Below are positions 1 to 6,659 of a stretch of DNA of 6,659 nucleotides, in pieces (position 1 is the first letter of the stretch; each line of letters starts with the position of its first letter). The notes below the pieces were generated by a model. The model did no database searches and had not been told where the DNA came from. It saw only the letters and a list, made by a program, of their open reading frames with translations. Source of the stretch: Melioribacter sp. (lineage in GTDB: Bacteria > Bacteroidota > Ignavibacteria > Ignavibacteriales > Melioribacteraceae); the NCBI GenBank assembly GCA_016841125.1, contig JAENZU010000200.1, positions 1 to 6,659 of the forward strand. Reading direction: 5' to 3'. The position numbers were made by a program, and so were the translations under genes.

Positions 1-1204
1 ATTTGGGACCGGCGAGAATGAACAACAGATCACCCGCTTCGGCATTCATTGTGGATTTAAGCGATTGAATTTCTTCGTTGCTCAAAAATTTTGCAATCGG
101 AGCTTCCAATCCGTCCTCTTTAACACGCATCCATATAAGTCCGCCGGCACCAATTTTTTTAACGAAATCGGTCAATACATCAAGCTGATTTCTGGTATAA
201 TCACCGCATCCCTTTGCAAGTAAACCGGTAACAATTCCTTTGTTTTCAACGGCTTCTTTAAAGACACGGAATTCAGAATTTTTAAGTACGTCGTTTAACT
301 TTACCATTTCAAGATCGAATCGTAAATCCGGCTTATCGGTTCCGTAAGTTTCCATGGCTTCATTATAAGTCAATCTAGGAATCGGCAGCGAAAGGTCGGT
401 CTCTTTTAATTCTTTGAAAAGAATTTTCATTAAACCTTCCACCATCGAAAATATTTCTTCCTGATCGGCGAAGGATAGTTCAACATCAATCTGGGTAAAC
501 TCAGGCTGCCTATCGGCACGCAGATCTTCGTCCCTAAAACATTTAACAATTTGAAAATATTTATCAAATCCCGAAACCATCAATAATTGTTTGTAGGTTT
601 GGGGTGATTGGGGCAATGCGTAAAATTTTCCTTTGTGCATTCTGCTCGGAACCAGAAAGTCACGCGCACCTTCGGGAGTACTTTTCATCAATACGGGAGT
701 TTCAATTTCAATAAAATCATTTTTGTCGAAATAGTTACGGGTAAGCTGTGCCATTTTATGACGGAGCAGAAGATTGTTTTTCATTTCCTGCCGGCGTAAA
801 TCGAGATAGCGGTATTTCAGTCTTACTTCTTCGGAAACATCGATTTTGCTTTTTATTTGAAACGGCGGGGTTTCTGCTTCATTAAGAATAATAAGTTTTT
901 CAACCATCACATCGATAAATCCGGTCGGCAGTTCCGGGTTTTCGGTTTCTTCCGGACGGTGTCGCACTTTCCCTTCAATTGAGATAACATATTCACTTCT
1001 AAGATCTTTACCTAATTCATGCGCATCTTTATTAAATGCCGGTTCAAATACAACTTGGGTAATTCCGTATCTATCTCGCAGATCAATAAAAACAACCCCG
1101 CCTAAATCTCTTCTTGTATCGACCCATCCATTTAATACAACACTCTCGCCGATATTCGCTTCTCTTAAATCACCGCATGTATGTGTTCTGCTTTTGAATT
1201 TCAT
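1..1204 (-). CDS. aspS: Aspartyl-tRNA synthetase, N-terminal 401 residues (3' end outside window)
   Basis: This class II synthetase charges tRNA-Asp with aspartate in the cytoplasm. The minus strand reads open from ATG at 1204-1202 to the left edge, so 401 codons are visible; bacterial AspS is usually near 590 residues, so about a third is missing. An OB-fold anticodon-binding domain spans about residues 1-110 (GWVDTRRDLGG at 26-36). The catalytic core begins near 125 with RLKYRYLDLRR (128-138). It continues with TPEGARDFLVPSR (176-188), LPQSPQTYKQLLM (197-209) and motif 2, FRDEDLRADRQPEFTQID (223-240), with the ATP-contacting Arg at 224. Residues from about 290 belong to the bacterial GAD insertion domain. 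Near-identity of these blocks to E. coli AspS makes the call firm. I chose the ATG at 1204 because AGGA lies six bases upstream. An in-frame ATG at 1222-1220 would add six residues. Leu34 stands where some non-discriminating AspRS have His. No frameshift was seen. Confidence 0.97.
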   Translation of the reverse strand, partial: MKFKSRTHTCGDLREANIGESVVLNGWVDTRRDLGGVVFIDLRDRYGITQVVFEPAFNKDAHELGKDLRSEYVISIEGKVRHRPEETENPELPTGFIDVMVEKLIILNEAETPPFQIKSKIDVSEEVRLKYRYLDLRRQEMKNNLLLRHKMAQLTRNYFDKNDFIEIETPVLMKSTPEGARDFLVPSRMHKGKFYALPQSPQTYKQLLMVSGFDKYFQIVKCFRDEDLRADRQPEFTQIDVELSFADQEEIFSMVEGLMKILFKELKETDLSLPIPRLTYNEAMETYGTDKPDLRFDLEMVKLNDVLKNSEFRVFKEAVENKGIVTGLLAKGCGDYTRNQLDVLTDFVKKIGAGGLIWMRVKEDGLEAPIAKFLSNEEIQSLKSTMNAEAGDLLFILAGPK

Positions 1205-1210
1205 TTCAAG

Positions 1211-1214
1211 TCCT
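1211..1214 (-). promoter_or_regulatory. Ribosome binding site of aspS
   Basis: On the minus strand AGGA precedes the ATG at 1204-1202 by six bases, a normal Shine-Dalgarno spacing. The alternative in-frame ATG at 1222-1220 has only A/T-rich sequence upstream. This favours the 1204 start. It is the clearest ribosome binding site in the window. Confidence 0.5.
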
Positions 1215-1364
1215 AAGTTCATTAAATTTCAAGCTTTGAAAATAATTAATAATGAAGCGTCAAACAAATTTTAAGTAAAGATAAAATAATTCTCCTACGG
1301 AATTGAGAAGTTATTTTTGAGATAATCTTAAACTATTCTATCGAAAATTTTAATGAGTCTGATA

Positions 1365-1430
1365 TTCAAAACTCACCTCCATTTTCCCCATTCTCTTCAT
1401 AAGAGAAGAGGGTCAGGGGTTGAGTTCGAA
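1365..1430. repeat. Imperfect palindrome, possible small dispersed repeat (REP/MITE-like)
   Basis: Several arms pair around one centre. The inner stem is TTCTCTT (1391-1397) against AAGAGAA (1401-1407), seven perfect pairs closing a three-base CAT loop. Further out, CCCC (1386-1389) can pair with GGGG (1416-1419) across an unpaired stretch. The outermost arms are AACTCA (1370-1375) and TGAGTT (1421-1426), extended by TTC (1365-1367) and GAA (1428-1430). The C-rich left and G-rich right halves contrast with the AT-rich surroundings, suggesting an inserted element. No T-run follows directly, and the two flanking genes diverge, so it is a poor terminator candidate. Copy number elsewhere in the genome decides whether it is a dispersed repeat. 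Confidence 0.5.
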
Positions 1431-1520
1431 AGAAATAATCACAAGCCCATAGTTTGTAAAATAAAATGGATCTAATATTAGTATTTACATTAGCGAAAAG
1501 TGCATCAGGAAAATGGAGCA

Positions 1521-2660
1521 ATGAAACTTATAGTTGATGAAAATATAGCCTTTGCCAAAGAAGCTTTTTCTCATTTCGGCGAAGTTAATCTTATGCCCGG
1601 AAGATCAATAAAAAATGAGGATCTTTTGGAAGCGGAGATTTTGATCGTCCGCTCCGTTACAAATGTTAATAAAGAATTGCTCGACGGAACCGCGGTGAAA
1701 TTTGTCGGAACCGCAACTATCGGGACAGATCATTTGGATGAAGAATATTTAAAGGAACACTCTATTTTTTACACAAGTGCTGCAGGATGCAATTCATACG
1801 CCGTTGCTGAGTATGTTTTCAGTGCAATTATTCATTTAGCTTATTTCAATAATTTGGAATTAAAAAATAAAAGTATCGGAATTATCGGAAAAGGAAACAT
1901 TGGCAGCAAGGTTGTAAAAATGGCTGAAGCGCTGGGACTAGAAATTTTAGTCAATGATCCTCCGCTTCAAAGGGAAACAGGAAGCAAAGAATTTTGTTCG
2001 CTCGAAGAGGCTTTATCTGCCGATATAATTACGTTTCACGTTCCCCTTAATTTGGAAGGGGAAGACAAAACGCTTCATTTATTGAATGAAAATAATATTG
2101 GATTGATAAAACCTGGATCTGTACTAATCAATTCATCCAGAGGTCCGGTGGTTGATAACAAAACGCTGCTTGCGCGAATTAAAAAATCAAACGACATTTT
2201 TACGGTATTTGATGTTTGGGAAAACGAGCCTAAGCTTGATAAGGAATTTTTAGGTCTGGTAAATATCGCCACGCCGCATATTGCCGGTTACTCACTTGAA
2301 GGAAAAGTGAACGGCACAAAAATGATTTACGATAAACTATGCGAACATCAAAACGAAACTCCTAATTGGGAACCGGAGCTGCCGAAGATAAAGTCACCTG
2401 TGATTGAGTTGAATTTTGAAAAATCAATTGAATACATGTTTCATAAAATTTTCAATCATGTTTATCCGATAAGTGAAGATAATAGCAAATTGAAAAAAGC
2501 ATTGAGTTTAGCCACGAATGAGATTCCCGCTTATTTTGATAAGCTGCGGAAAGATTACCCGCTGAGGAGAGAGCTTGATAAATATTCGATAAAGTTTTCA
2601 AAGCCGAACAGCAATTTGAATAATTTAATGCGGGCATTAAGGCTGTCTCTTCTTCAATAA
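1521..2660 (+). CDS. pdxB: Erythronate-4-phosphate dehydrogenase (PdxB)
   Basis: PdxB oxidises 4-phospho-D-erythronate to 2-oxo-3-hydroxy-4-phosphobutanoate, the second step of DXP-dependent pyridoxal-phosphate synthesis in the cytoplasm. The 379-residue product matches E. coli PdxB (378) in length and start (MKLIVDEN). It is a D-2-hydroxyacid dehydrogenase. The N-terminal substrate domain carries VRSVTNVN and FVGTATIGTDHLDE. The Rossmann fold has GKGNIG (123-128) and Asp146 in NDPP. Family catalytic residues are present: Arg207 (SSRG), Glu236 (DVWENEP) and His253 (PHIAGYSLEGK). A C-terminal dimerisation domain (DUF3410-type, about 290-379) includes IPAYFDKLRKDYPLRRE. An in-frame GTG at 1500 would add seven residues. 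I prefer ATG 1521 because homologues start there, although its ribosome site is poor: AGGA (1507-1510) is ten bases away and GGAG (1515-1518) only two. It diverges from aspS and is followed after 76 bases by the DUF4159 gene. Confidence 0.96.
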   Translation: MKLIVDENIAFAKEAFSHFGEVNLMPGRSIKNEDLLEAEILIVRSVTNVNKELLDGTAVKFVGTATIGTDHLDEEYLKEHSIFYTSAAGCNSYAVAEYVFSAIIHLAYFNNLELKNKSIGIIGKGNIGSKVVKMAEALGLEILVNDPPLQRETGSKEFCSLEEALSADIITFHVPLNLEGEDKTLHLLNENNIGLIKPGSVLINSSRGPVVDNKTLLARIKKSNDIFTVFDVWENEPKLDKEFLGLVNIATPHIAGYSLEGKVNGTKMIYDKLCEHQNETPNWEPELPKIKSPVIELNFEKSIEYMFHKIFNHVYPISEDNSKLKKALSLATNEIPAYFDKLRKDYPLRRELDKYSIKFSKPNSNLNNLMRALRLSLLQ

Positions 2661-2681
2661 AGAAACAGATACCGATAATGG

Positions 2682-2710
2682 TTGTATAAAACTAAATTAT
2701 TTTCTATATC
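2682..2710 (+). promoter_or_regulatory. Weak sigma-70-like promoter candidate before the DUF4159 gene
   Basis: TTGTAT (2682-2687) and TATATC (2705-2710) are exactly 17 bases apart, which would place a transcription start near 2717 and give a leader of about 20 bases. The match is only three of six at -35 and four of six at -10 in very AT-rich sequence, so chance is a real possibility. No terminator hairpin was seen after pdxB in 2661-2736, so read-through from pdxB is equally possible. Confidence 0.25.
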
Positions 2711-2736
2711 TTATCTTTTTCAAATTATAAAACGAA

Positions 2737-3393
2737 ATGAAAATAAAAATTCTATACATAACTTTAATATTTAATTTCGCTGCATTAGCACAGTATGACG
2801 GGGCATTTCAGATTGCCCGACTTAAATATAACGGCGGCGGCGATTGGTATAATGACCCATCGGCAGAGATCAATCTGCTAAAATTCGTTTCAGAAAAAAC
2901 AAATGTGAAAGTTAAACCTGAATATGTTTTTGTTGATCTCGGCAGCGATGAAATTTTCAAGTATCCTTTTCTGTTTATTACAGGTCACGGTAATATCGTT
3001 TTTTCCGATAGTGATGTTAGAAGGCTGCGGACATACTTAAATAACGGCGGATTCATTTACATCGATGACGATTACGGATTGGATAAAGCTGTTAGGAGAG
3101 AGTTTAAAAAAGTTCTGCCCGAAAATAATTTTGTTGAGCTTCCTTTTGATCATCCCATTTATAATAATGTGTTTAAATTTGAAACGGGACCTCCCAAAAC
3201 ACACAAGCATGATGAAAAAGCGCCGCAGGGTCTCGGCATGTTCATTGGAAAAAGATTAGCGGTTTATTACACATTTGAAAGCAACCCAAGCGACGGCTGG
3301 GCTGATCCCGAGGTTCACAATGATCCTCCTGCAAAACGGGAAGAAGCTCTAAAATTTGGAACGAATATTATTGTTTACGCATTGAGTAATTAA
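2737..3393 (+). CDS. Secreted DUF4159 domain protein
   Basis: This 218-residue protein is predicted to be exported; its biochemical function is unknown. The N-terminus is a classic signal peptide: basic MKIK, a hydrophobic stretch to about residue 17, and a likely cut after ALA (16-18). There is no lipobox Cys. The mature part matches my memory of DUF4159: RLKYNGGGDWYND (28-40), FITGHGNIVFS (80-90), RLRTYLNNGGFIYIDDDYG (96-114), DHPIYNNVF (138-146) and GKRLAVYYT (171-179). The alternation of strands and helices around the GHG turn recalls glutamine-amidotransferase-like folds. The protein contains no cysteine, so amidotransferase chemistry is not expected. Start: ATG 2737 follows A-rich sequence (AAAACGAA) with no Shine-Dalgarno signal, but the signal peptide fixes it. 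Its stop overlaps the next ATG (TAATG), indicating coupled expression with the DUF4175-type gene, a pairing known in this group. The family call is strong; the role is inferred only as envelope-associated. Confidence 0.88.
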   Translation: MKIKILYITLIFNFAALAQYDGAFQIARLKYNGGGDWYNDPSAEINLLKFVSEKTNVKVKPEYVFVDLGSDEIFKYPFLFITGHGNIVFSDSDVRRLRTYLNNGGFIYIDDDYGLDKAVRREFKKVLPENNFVELPFDHPIYNNVFKFETGPPKTHKHDEKAPQGLGMFIGKRLAVYYTFESNPSDGWADPEVHNDPPAKREEALKFGTNIIVYALSN

Positions 3394-6300
3394 TGGAATT
3401 CAACAAACAACATATTGACTCTATAAAGAATAAGCTTGCCGGTTATTTGCGCAAGAAAAAAATGATCGAGGCTGTAAAAGGATTGTTCATTTCAATTGCT
3501 TTTATTTTTCTATTATATCTTACGGTCACACTTTTAGAAACCGCCGGCAGATTTGACACTCTCGGCAGAACTATTCTTTTGCTGGTATCTTTAAGTATTT
3601 CAGCCGGGGTGCTGATCTATTTCTTTGTGCGTCCATTAATTAAATCAATTCCGCTCTTTCTAAATCCCGACATTAATCAAACGTCCGAAGAAGTCGGTAG
3701 ATTATTTCCGGAATTAAAAGATGAGTTAAAGAACGCGCTTCAATTAATTGAGGATAAAAATTCGGGTCATTCAATCGAACTTGTTAACGCAGCATTTGAA
3801 CGCATTTATTCAAAAGCAGATAAAATTGATTTTAATGATGCCGCCAAATATTCCTCTACAAAAAAATTTGGTTCTTATTCATTCGGCATTTCGGTTTTTA
3901 TAATTTTGTTATCTCTATTTGTTCCAGCGCTGCAAAGTTCTGCTCACCGGCTTCTTAATTACGATCAAGATTTTACTGTGCCCGCCAAGTTTTATTTTCT
4001 GGTTCAGCCAGGAAATAGTTCGGCTACCAAAGGTGATGATGTTAGAATAAGAATTAAAGCCGTTGGTGATATGCCGGATCGAATTGCATTATCCACGAGG
4101 TCTGCCGAAGAATCAGTTTTTGATGAAAAAATTATTTTACCGGATTCGCTTGGTTTTTTCACCCATGAATTACGATCGATAAAAAGCAGCACAAAATATT
4201 TTGCCGAATCGGGCGAAATTAAGAGTAACGTTTATCAGATCGAAGTGATCAACCGTCCAGTAATTAGCGGCTTTGAATTAAGGGTGACTCCACCAGCTTA
4301 TTCCAATCTTCCCGTTCAGGTTCAGAAAGATAACGGAAATGTGACTTCACTGATCGGAAGCCGATTGAATTTTAAGCTTAACTCAACAAAAGAATTGTCC
4401 GCAGCACAAATTGTATTTAGCGACAGTACAAAAAGAAATTTAAAAGTTGAAGGCTCGGCTGCTGAAGCTTCATTCAATCTAAACTCAAATAAAGAATACC
4501 ATTTTGAAATTAAGGATTCCGAAGGAAATAGTAATCAGAATCCAATCACATATTCTTTGAGTACTATTATTGATGAATTCCCGCATATTGAAATTATTGC
4601 ACCGAACAAAGATGTAAAAATAAGTGATGACAATAGGCTGTCACTTATCTCTGCAATCAGCGATGATTTCGGATTTTCTAAACTGACACTAAATTACAGG
4701 TTATCTGCTTCTAATTTTTCTAAAATTGAAGCGGATTTTAAAGCAATAGAAATTCCCATCAATAAAAACTCTTTGGAAGATGAAATTTATTATGTGTGGG
4801 ATTTATCGCCCCTAGTTTTAGCAGTTGAAGATGTGGTTTCTTATTACCTCGAAATTTTTGATAACGACAATGTGAGCGGACCGAAATCAACTAAGTCATC
4901 ACTATTTACTGTGAGAGTTCCCTCCCTCAACGAACTCTTTGCCGAAGCGGATGAAACCCAGGGACAAGCTGAAGATGACCTGGTTGAAACATTAAAAGAA
5001 GCTCAAGAATTGAAAGAGGAACTTGAACAGCTTAACAATAAACTTAAGCAGGACAGTCGCGAAATAAGCTGGGAAGAAAAAGAGGAGATCGAAAAGGCTG
5101 TAGATAAATTCAAAGAGCTTGAAAACAAAATTGAAGATATTCAAAAAAGCTTATCGGAAATGCAGCAGGAACTTCAGGAAAACAATCTGCTTTCGGAAGA
5201 GACAATGCAGAAATATATGGAACTACAGGAATTGATGGATGAGTTAACCGGCGAAGATATGAAAGACGCGTTTGAAAAAATGCAGGAAATGCTGGAGAAA
5301 CTTTCGAGGAACGAAGTTCAGCAATCGTTTGAAGATCTCAAAATGAATGAAGACGCTTTTCAAAAAAGTTTGGAAAGAACTATTAATCTTCTCAAAAGAA
5401 TTCAGATTGAACAGAAAGTTGATGAGCTTACAAAGCGCACCGAAGAATTGACCAAACAAATGGAGAAACTTGCAGAGGAAACTAAAGAGAGTGACCTGAA
5501 TAATTCCGATGAAAGAGAGTCTCTGGATCAAAAGCAGAAAGATGCTACACAGGATATGAACAAGCTGCAGGAGGAAATGGAAAAGCTGCAGGAAAAGATG
5601 AGCGAATTAAGCGACATGCCGAATGAAGAAATGCAGAAAATGATGGAAGAATTTCAGAAGCAGCAAAATCAAGAGTTATCCGAGCAGGCTTCCGAGCAAT
5701 TGCAGAATCAGCAGCAGATGCAGGCAATGGAGTCGCAGTCGCAGCTTTCTGAAAACATGCAGTCGATGAATCAGATGATGCAGCAAATGCAGCAGCAGAT
5801 GCAGCAGCAGAATCAAATGCAGGTGATGAATGATATGATGAAAATTTTGGATAACCTGCTCACGCTTTCCAAAGAACAGGAAAAATTAAAGCAGGAGTCA
5901 CAAGCATTAACTCCAAATTCTCCTCAGTTCAATGAAAATGCGCAGAAGCAAAATGAAATTCAGCGCAATCTCCAGAAGATCCTTCAGCAGATGACGCAGT
6001 TATCTCAAAAGACATTCGCAATAACTCCCGAAATGGGAAAAGCGTTGGGGAGTGCCAATTCCGAAATGTCCAAAGCAATAAGTTCGATGCAAAACAGAAA
6101 TGGCGCTCTCTCAAACCAAAGTCAAAATTTAGCTATGCAGCATTTAAATGAAGCGGCGGCAATGATGAAAGGGTCAATGCAGCAAATGATGCAGAGCGGC
6201 GGTTCCGGCGGAGGCATGATGTCTATGATGCAGCAGTTACAGCAAATGTCACAGCAGCAAATGCAGTTAAATCAGTTAACCAAAATGCTGCAGGAACAGG

Positions 6301-6659
6301 GCAGACTATCGCAAGAGCAACTTTCACAATTGGGCAGACTGCAGCAGCAGCAGCAGTTGATACAAAAATCGATGGAGCAATTGAATAAAGAAGCTAAAGA
6401 AACCGGACAGTCAAAACGGATGACGGCTAATCTTGAAAAAATAATTCAAGAGATGAAAGAAGTTGTGACAAACATGAACACGCAAAAGCTGGATGATAAT
6501 TTAGTTCAGCAGCAGGAAAGAATACTCTCTAAACTTCTGGATGCACAGCGCTCGATAAATGAAAGAGATTTCGAGAAGCAGCGTGAATCCAATAGCGGAC
6601 AGAATATTGTTAGAGAATCTCCCCCCGAACTTATCTTATCCACCAAAGAGGGACAAGAT
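3393..6659 (+). CDS. DUF4175-type large membrane protein with long coiled-coil tail (3' end outside window)
   Basis: The frame is open from ATG 3393 to the right edge: 1089 codons and no stop. Hydrophobic segments lie at about 28-48, 59-79 and 163-180. With the basic N-terminus inside, the soluble bulk after residue 180 should face outward. Residues about 190-510 are beta-rich, with sheet-like segments such as ELRVTPPAYSNLP. They contain SDDFGFSKLTLNYRL (from about 423) and YLEIFDNDNVSGPKS (near 485-499), features I associate with the DUF4175 family. From about 518 onward the protein is a Glu/Lys-rich coiled coil that becomes Gln/Met-rich (about 770-1000), with a short Gly-rich break (SGGSGGG) near 936. 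I found no cysteine. Its start overlaps the DUF4159 stop by one base and has no ribosome binding site of its own, so translation is probably coupled. Molecular function is unknown. The family call rests on architecture and the partner gene. Confidence 0.85.
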   Translation, partial: MEFNKQHIDSIKNKLAGYLRKKKMIEAVKGLFISIAFIFLLYLTVTLLETAGRFDTLGRTILLLVSLSISAGVLIYFFVRPLIKSIPLFLNPDINQTSEEVGRLFPELKDELKNALQLIEDKNSGHSIELVNAAFERIYSKADKIDFNDAAKYSSTKKFGSYSFGISVFIILLSLFVPALQSSAHRLLNYDQDFTVPAKFYFLVQPGNSSATKGDDVRIRIKAVGDMPDRIALSTRSAEESVFDEKIILPDSLGFFTHELRSIKSSTKYFAESGEIKSNVYQIEVINRPVISGFELRVTPPAYSNLPVQVQKDNGNVTSLIGSRLNFKLNSTKELSAAQIVFSDSTKRNLKVEGSAAEASFNLNSNKEYHFEIKDSEGNSNQNPITYSLSTIIDEFPHIEIIAPNKDVKISDDNRLSLISAISDDFGFSKLTLNYRLSASNFSKIEADFKAIEIPINKNSLEDEIYYVWDLSPLVLAVEDVVSYYLEIFDNDNVSGPKSTKSSLFTVRVPSLNELFAEADETQGQAEDDLVETLKEAQELKEELEQLNNKLKQDSREISWEEKEEIEKAVDKFKELENKIEDIQKSLSEMQQELQENNLLSEETMQKYMELQELMDELTGEDMKDAFEKMQEMLEKLSRNEVQQSFEDLKMNEDAFQKSLERTINLLKRIQIEQKVDELTKRTEELTKQMEKLAEETKESDLNNSDERESLDQKQKDATQDMNKLQEEMEKLQEKMSELSDMPNEEMQKMMEEFQKQQNQELSEQASEQLQNQQQMQAMESQSQLSENMQSMNQMMQQMQQQMQQQNQMQVMNDMMKILDNLLTLSKEQEKLKQESQALTPNSPQFNENAQKQNEIQRNLQKILQQMTQLSQKTFAITPEMGKALGSANSEMSKAISSMQNRNGALSNQSQNLAMQHLNEAAAMMKGSMQQMMQSGGSGGGMMSMMQQLQQMSQQQMQLNQLTKMLQEQGRLSQEQLSQLGRLQQQQQLIQKSMEQLNKEAKETGQSKRMTANLEKIIQEMKEVVTNMNTQKLDDNLVQQQERILSKLLDAQRSINERDFEKQRESNSGQNIVRESPPELILSTKEGQD
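5700..6359 (+). repeat. Low-complexity Gln/Met-rich coding tract with CAG runs
   Basis: Inside the DUF4175-type gene the codons CAG, CAA and ATG dominate, giving irregular repeats of the form MQQ and MQQQ. The densest part is about 5770-5823 (residues about 793-810). Five tandem CAG codons lie at 6342-6356 (residues 984-988). The pattern is irregular at DNA level, so it is protein-driven low complexity, not a simple tandem array. The short CAG runs could still vary in length between strains. The tract also produces spurious open frames on the opposite strand. Confidence 0.7.

Larger units (their letters stand above)
1205..1520. other. Divergent intergenic region between aspS and pdxB
   Basis: About 300 bases separate two genes that face away from each other, so promoters for both should lie here. 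I found no convincing open reading frame and no RNA gene. On the minus strand TTGACG (1263-1258) resembles a -35 box, but no good -10 box follows at the right distance. On the plus strand TTGTAA (1454-1459) and TATTAG (1476-1481) are 16 bases apart, a weak promoter candidate for pdxB. The region also holds an imperfect palindrome (about 1365-1430, listed separately) and a small inverted repeat (1290-1309). The rest is AT-rich sequence with no signal I can name. Confidence 0.6.

Noticed and set aside
608..799. Plus-strand open frame of 63 codons
   Set aside because: It lies wholly inside aspS on the opposite strand, where the AspS frame encodes strongly conserved core residues; it has no recognisable features.
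1223..1270. Sigma-70 promoter for aspS using TTGACG at 1263-1258
   Set aside because: The -35-like hexamer is good, but the sequence 17 bases on is TTCAAA, a poor -10 box; not strong enough to list as a feature.
2075..2637. Two minus-strand open frames (2075-2272 and 2452-2637)
   Set aside because: Both lie antisense inside pdxB, which is conserved through its whole length; their products look like random translation.
2661..2736. Terminator after pdxB
   Set aside because: No stem of useful length followed by a T-run was found; the T-rich stretch near 2700-2720 has no hairpin before it.
3065..3259. Plus-strand open frame of 64 codons in another frame
   Set aside because: It overlaps the conserved centre of the DUF4159 gene and has no family resemblance or ribosome site.
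4004..6114. Minus-strand open frames at 4004-4192, 5244-5531, 5545-5727 and 5929-6114
   Set aside because: They are antisense to the DUF4175-type gene; the later ones are by-products of its biased codons, giving Phe/Leu- or Ala/Ser-rich nonsense.
5700..6359. Tandem repeat array or CRISPR-like structure in the CAG/ATG-rich tract
   Set aside because: Units vary in length and order, there are no spacers, and the tract stays in one long reading frame; it is coding low complexity.

Overview
The window is ordinary bacterial chromosome. It looks AT-rich by eye, with tight spacing and no RNA genes, transposases, phage genes or CRISPR repeats that I can see. The gene content suggests the Bacteroidota/Chlorobi/Ignavibacteria group. 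It combines a bacterial-type AspS, an E. coli-like PdxB, and a DUF4159 gene overlapping a very large DUF4175-type membrane protein. Start sites are A-rich and Shine-Dalgarno signals weak. The taxon is inferred from family knowledge and was not tested by a search.

Layout. Bases 1-1204, minus strand: the first 401 codons of aspS (aspartyl-tRNA synthetase), whose 3' end lies beyond the left edge. Bases 1205-1520: a divergent intergenic region with an imperfect palindrome (about 1365-1430) that looks like a small dispersed repeat. Bases 1521-2660, plus strand: pdxB (4-phosphoerythronate dehydrogenase, pyridoxal-phosphate synthesis), complete. Bases 2661-2736: a short gap with a weak promoter candidate. 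Bases 2737-3393, plus: a secreted DUF4159 protein with a clear signal peptide. Bases 3393-6659, plus: a DUF4175-type protein of at least 1089 residues, open at the right edge and overlapping the DUF4159 gene by one base (TAATG).

How the genes relate. AspS and PdxB are housekeeping enzymes with no special link beyond being divergent neighbours. The DUF4159 and DUF4175 genes form a real unit. One product is predicted to be exported. The other has three membrane helices, a beta-rich extracytoplasmic region and a very long Gln/Met-rich coiled-coil tail. From family knowledge, such pairs often sit beside MoxR ATPase, DUF58 and von Willebrand factor A (BatA-like) genes, which would lie just downstream of this window. 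This envelope pair of unknown biochemical role is the least understood content here. I found no convincing evidence of a wholly new system.
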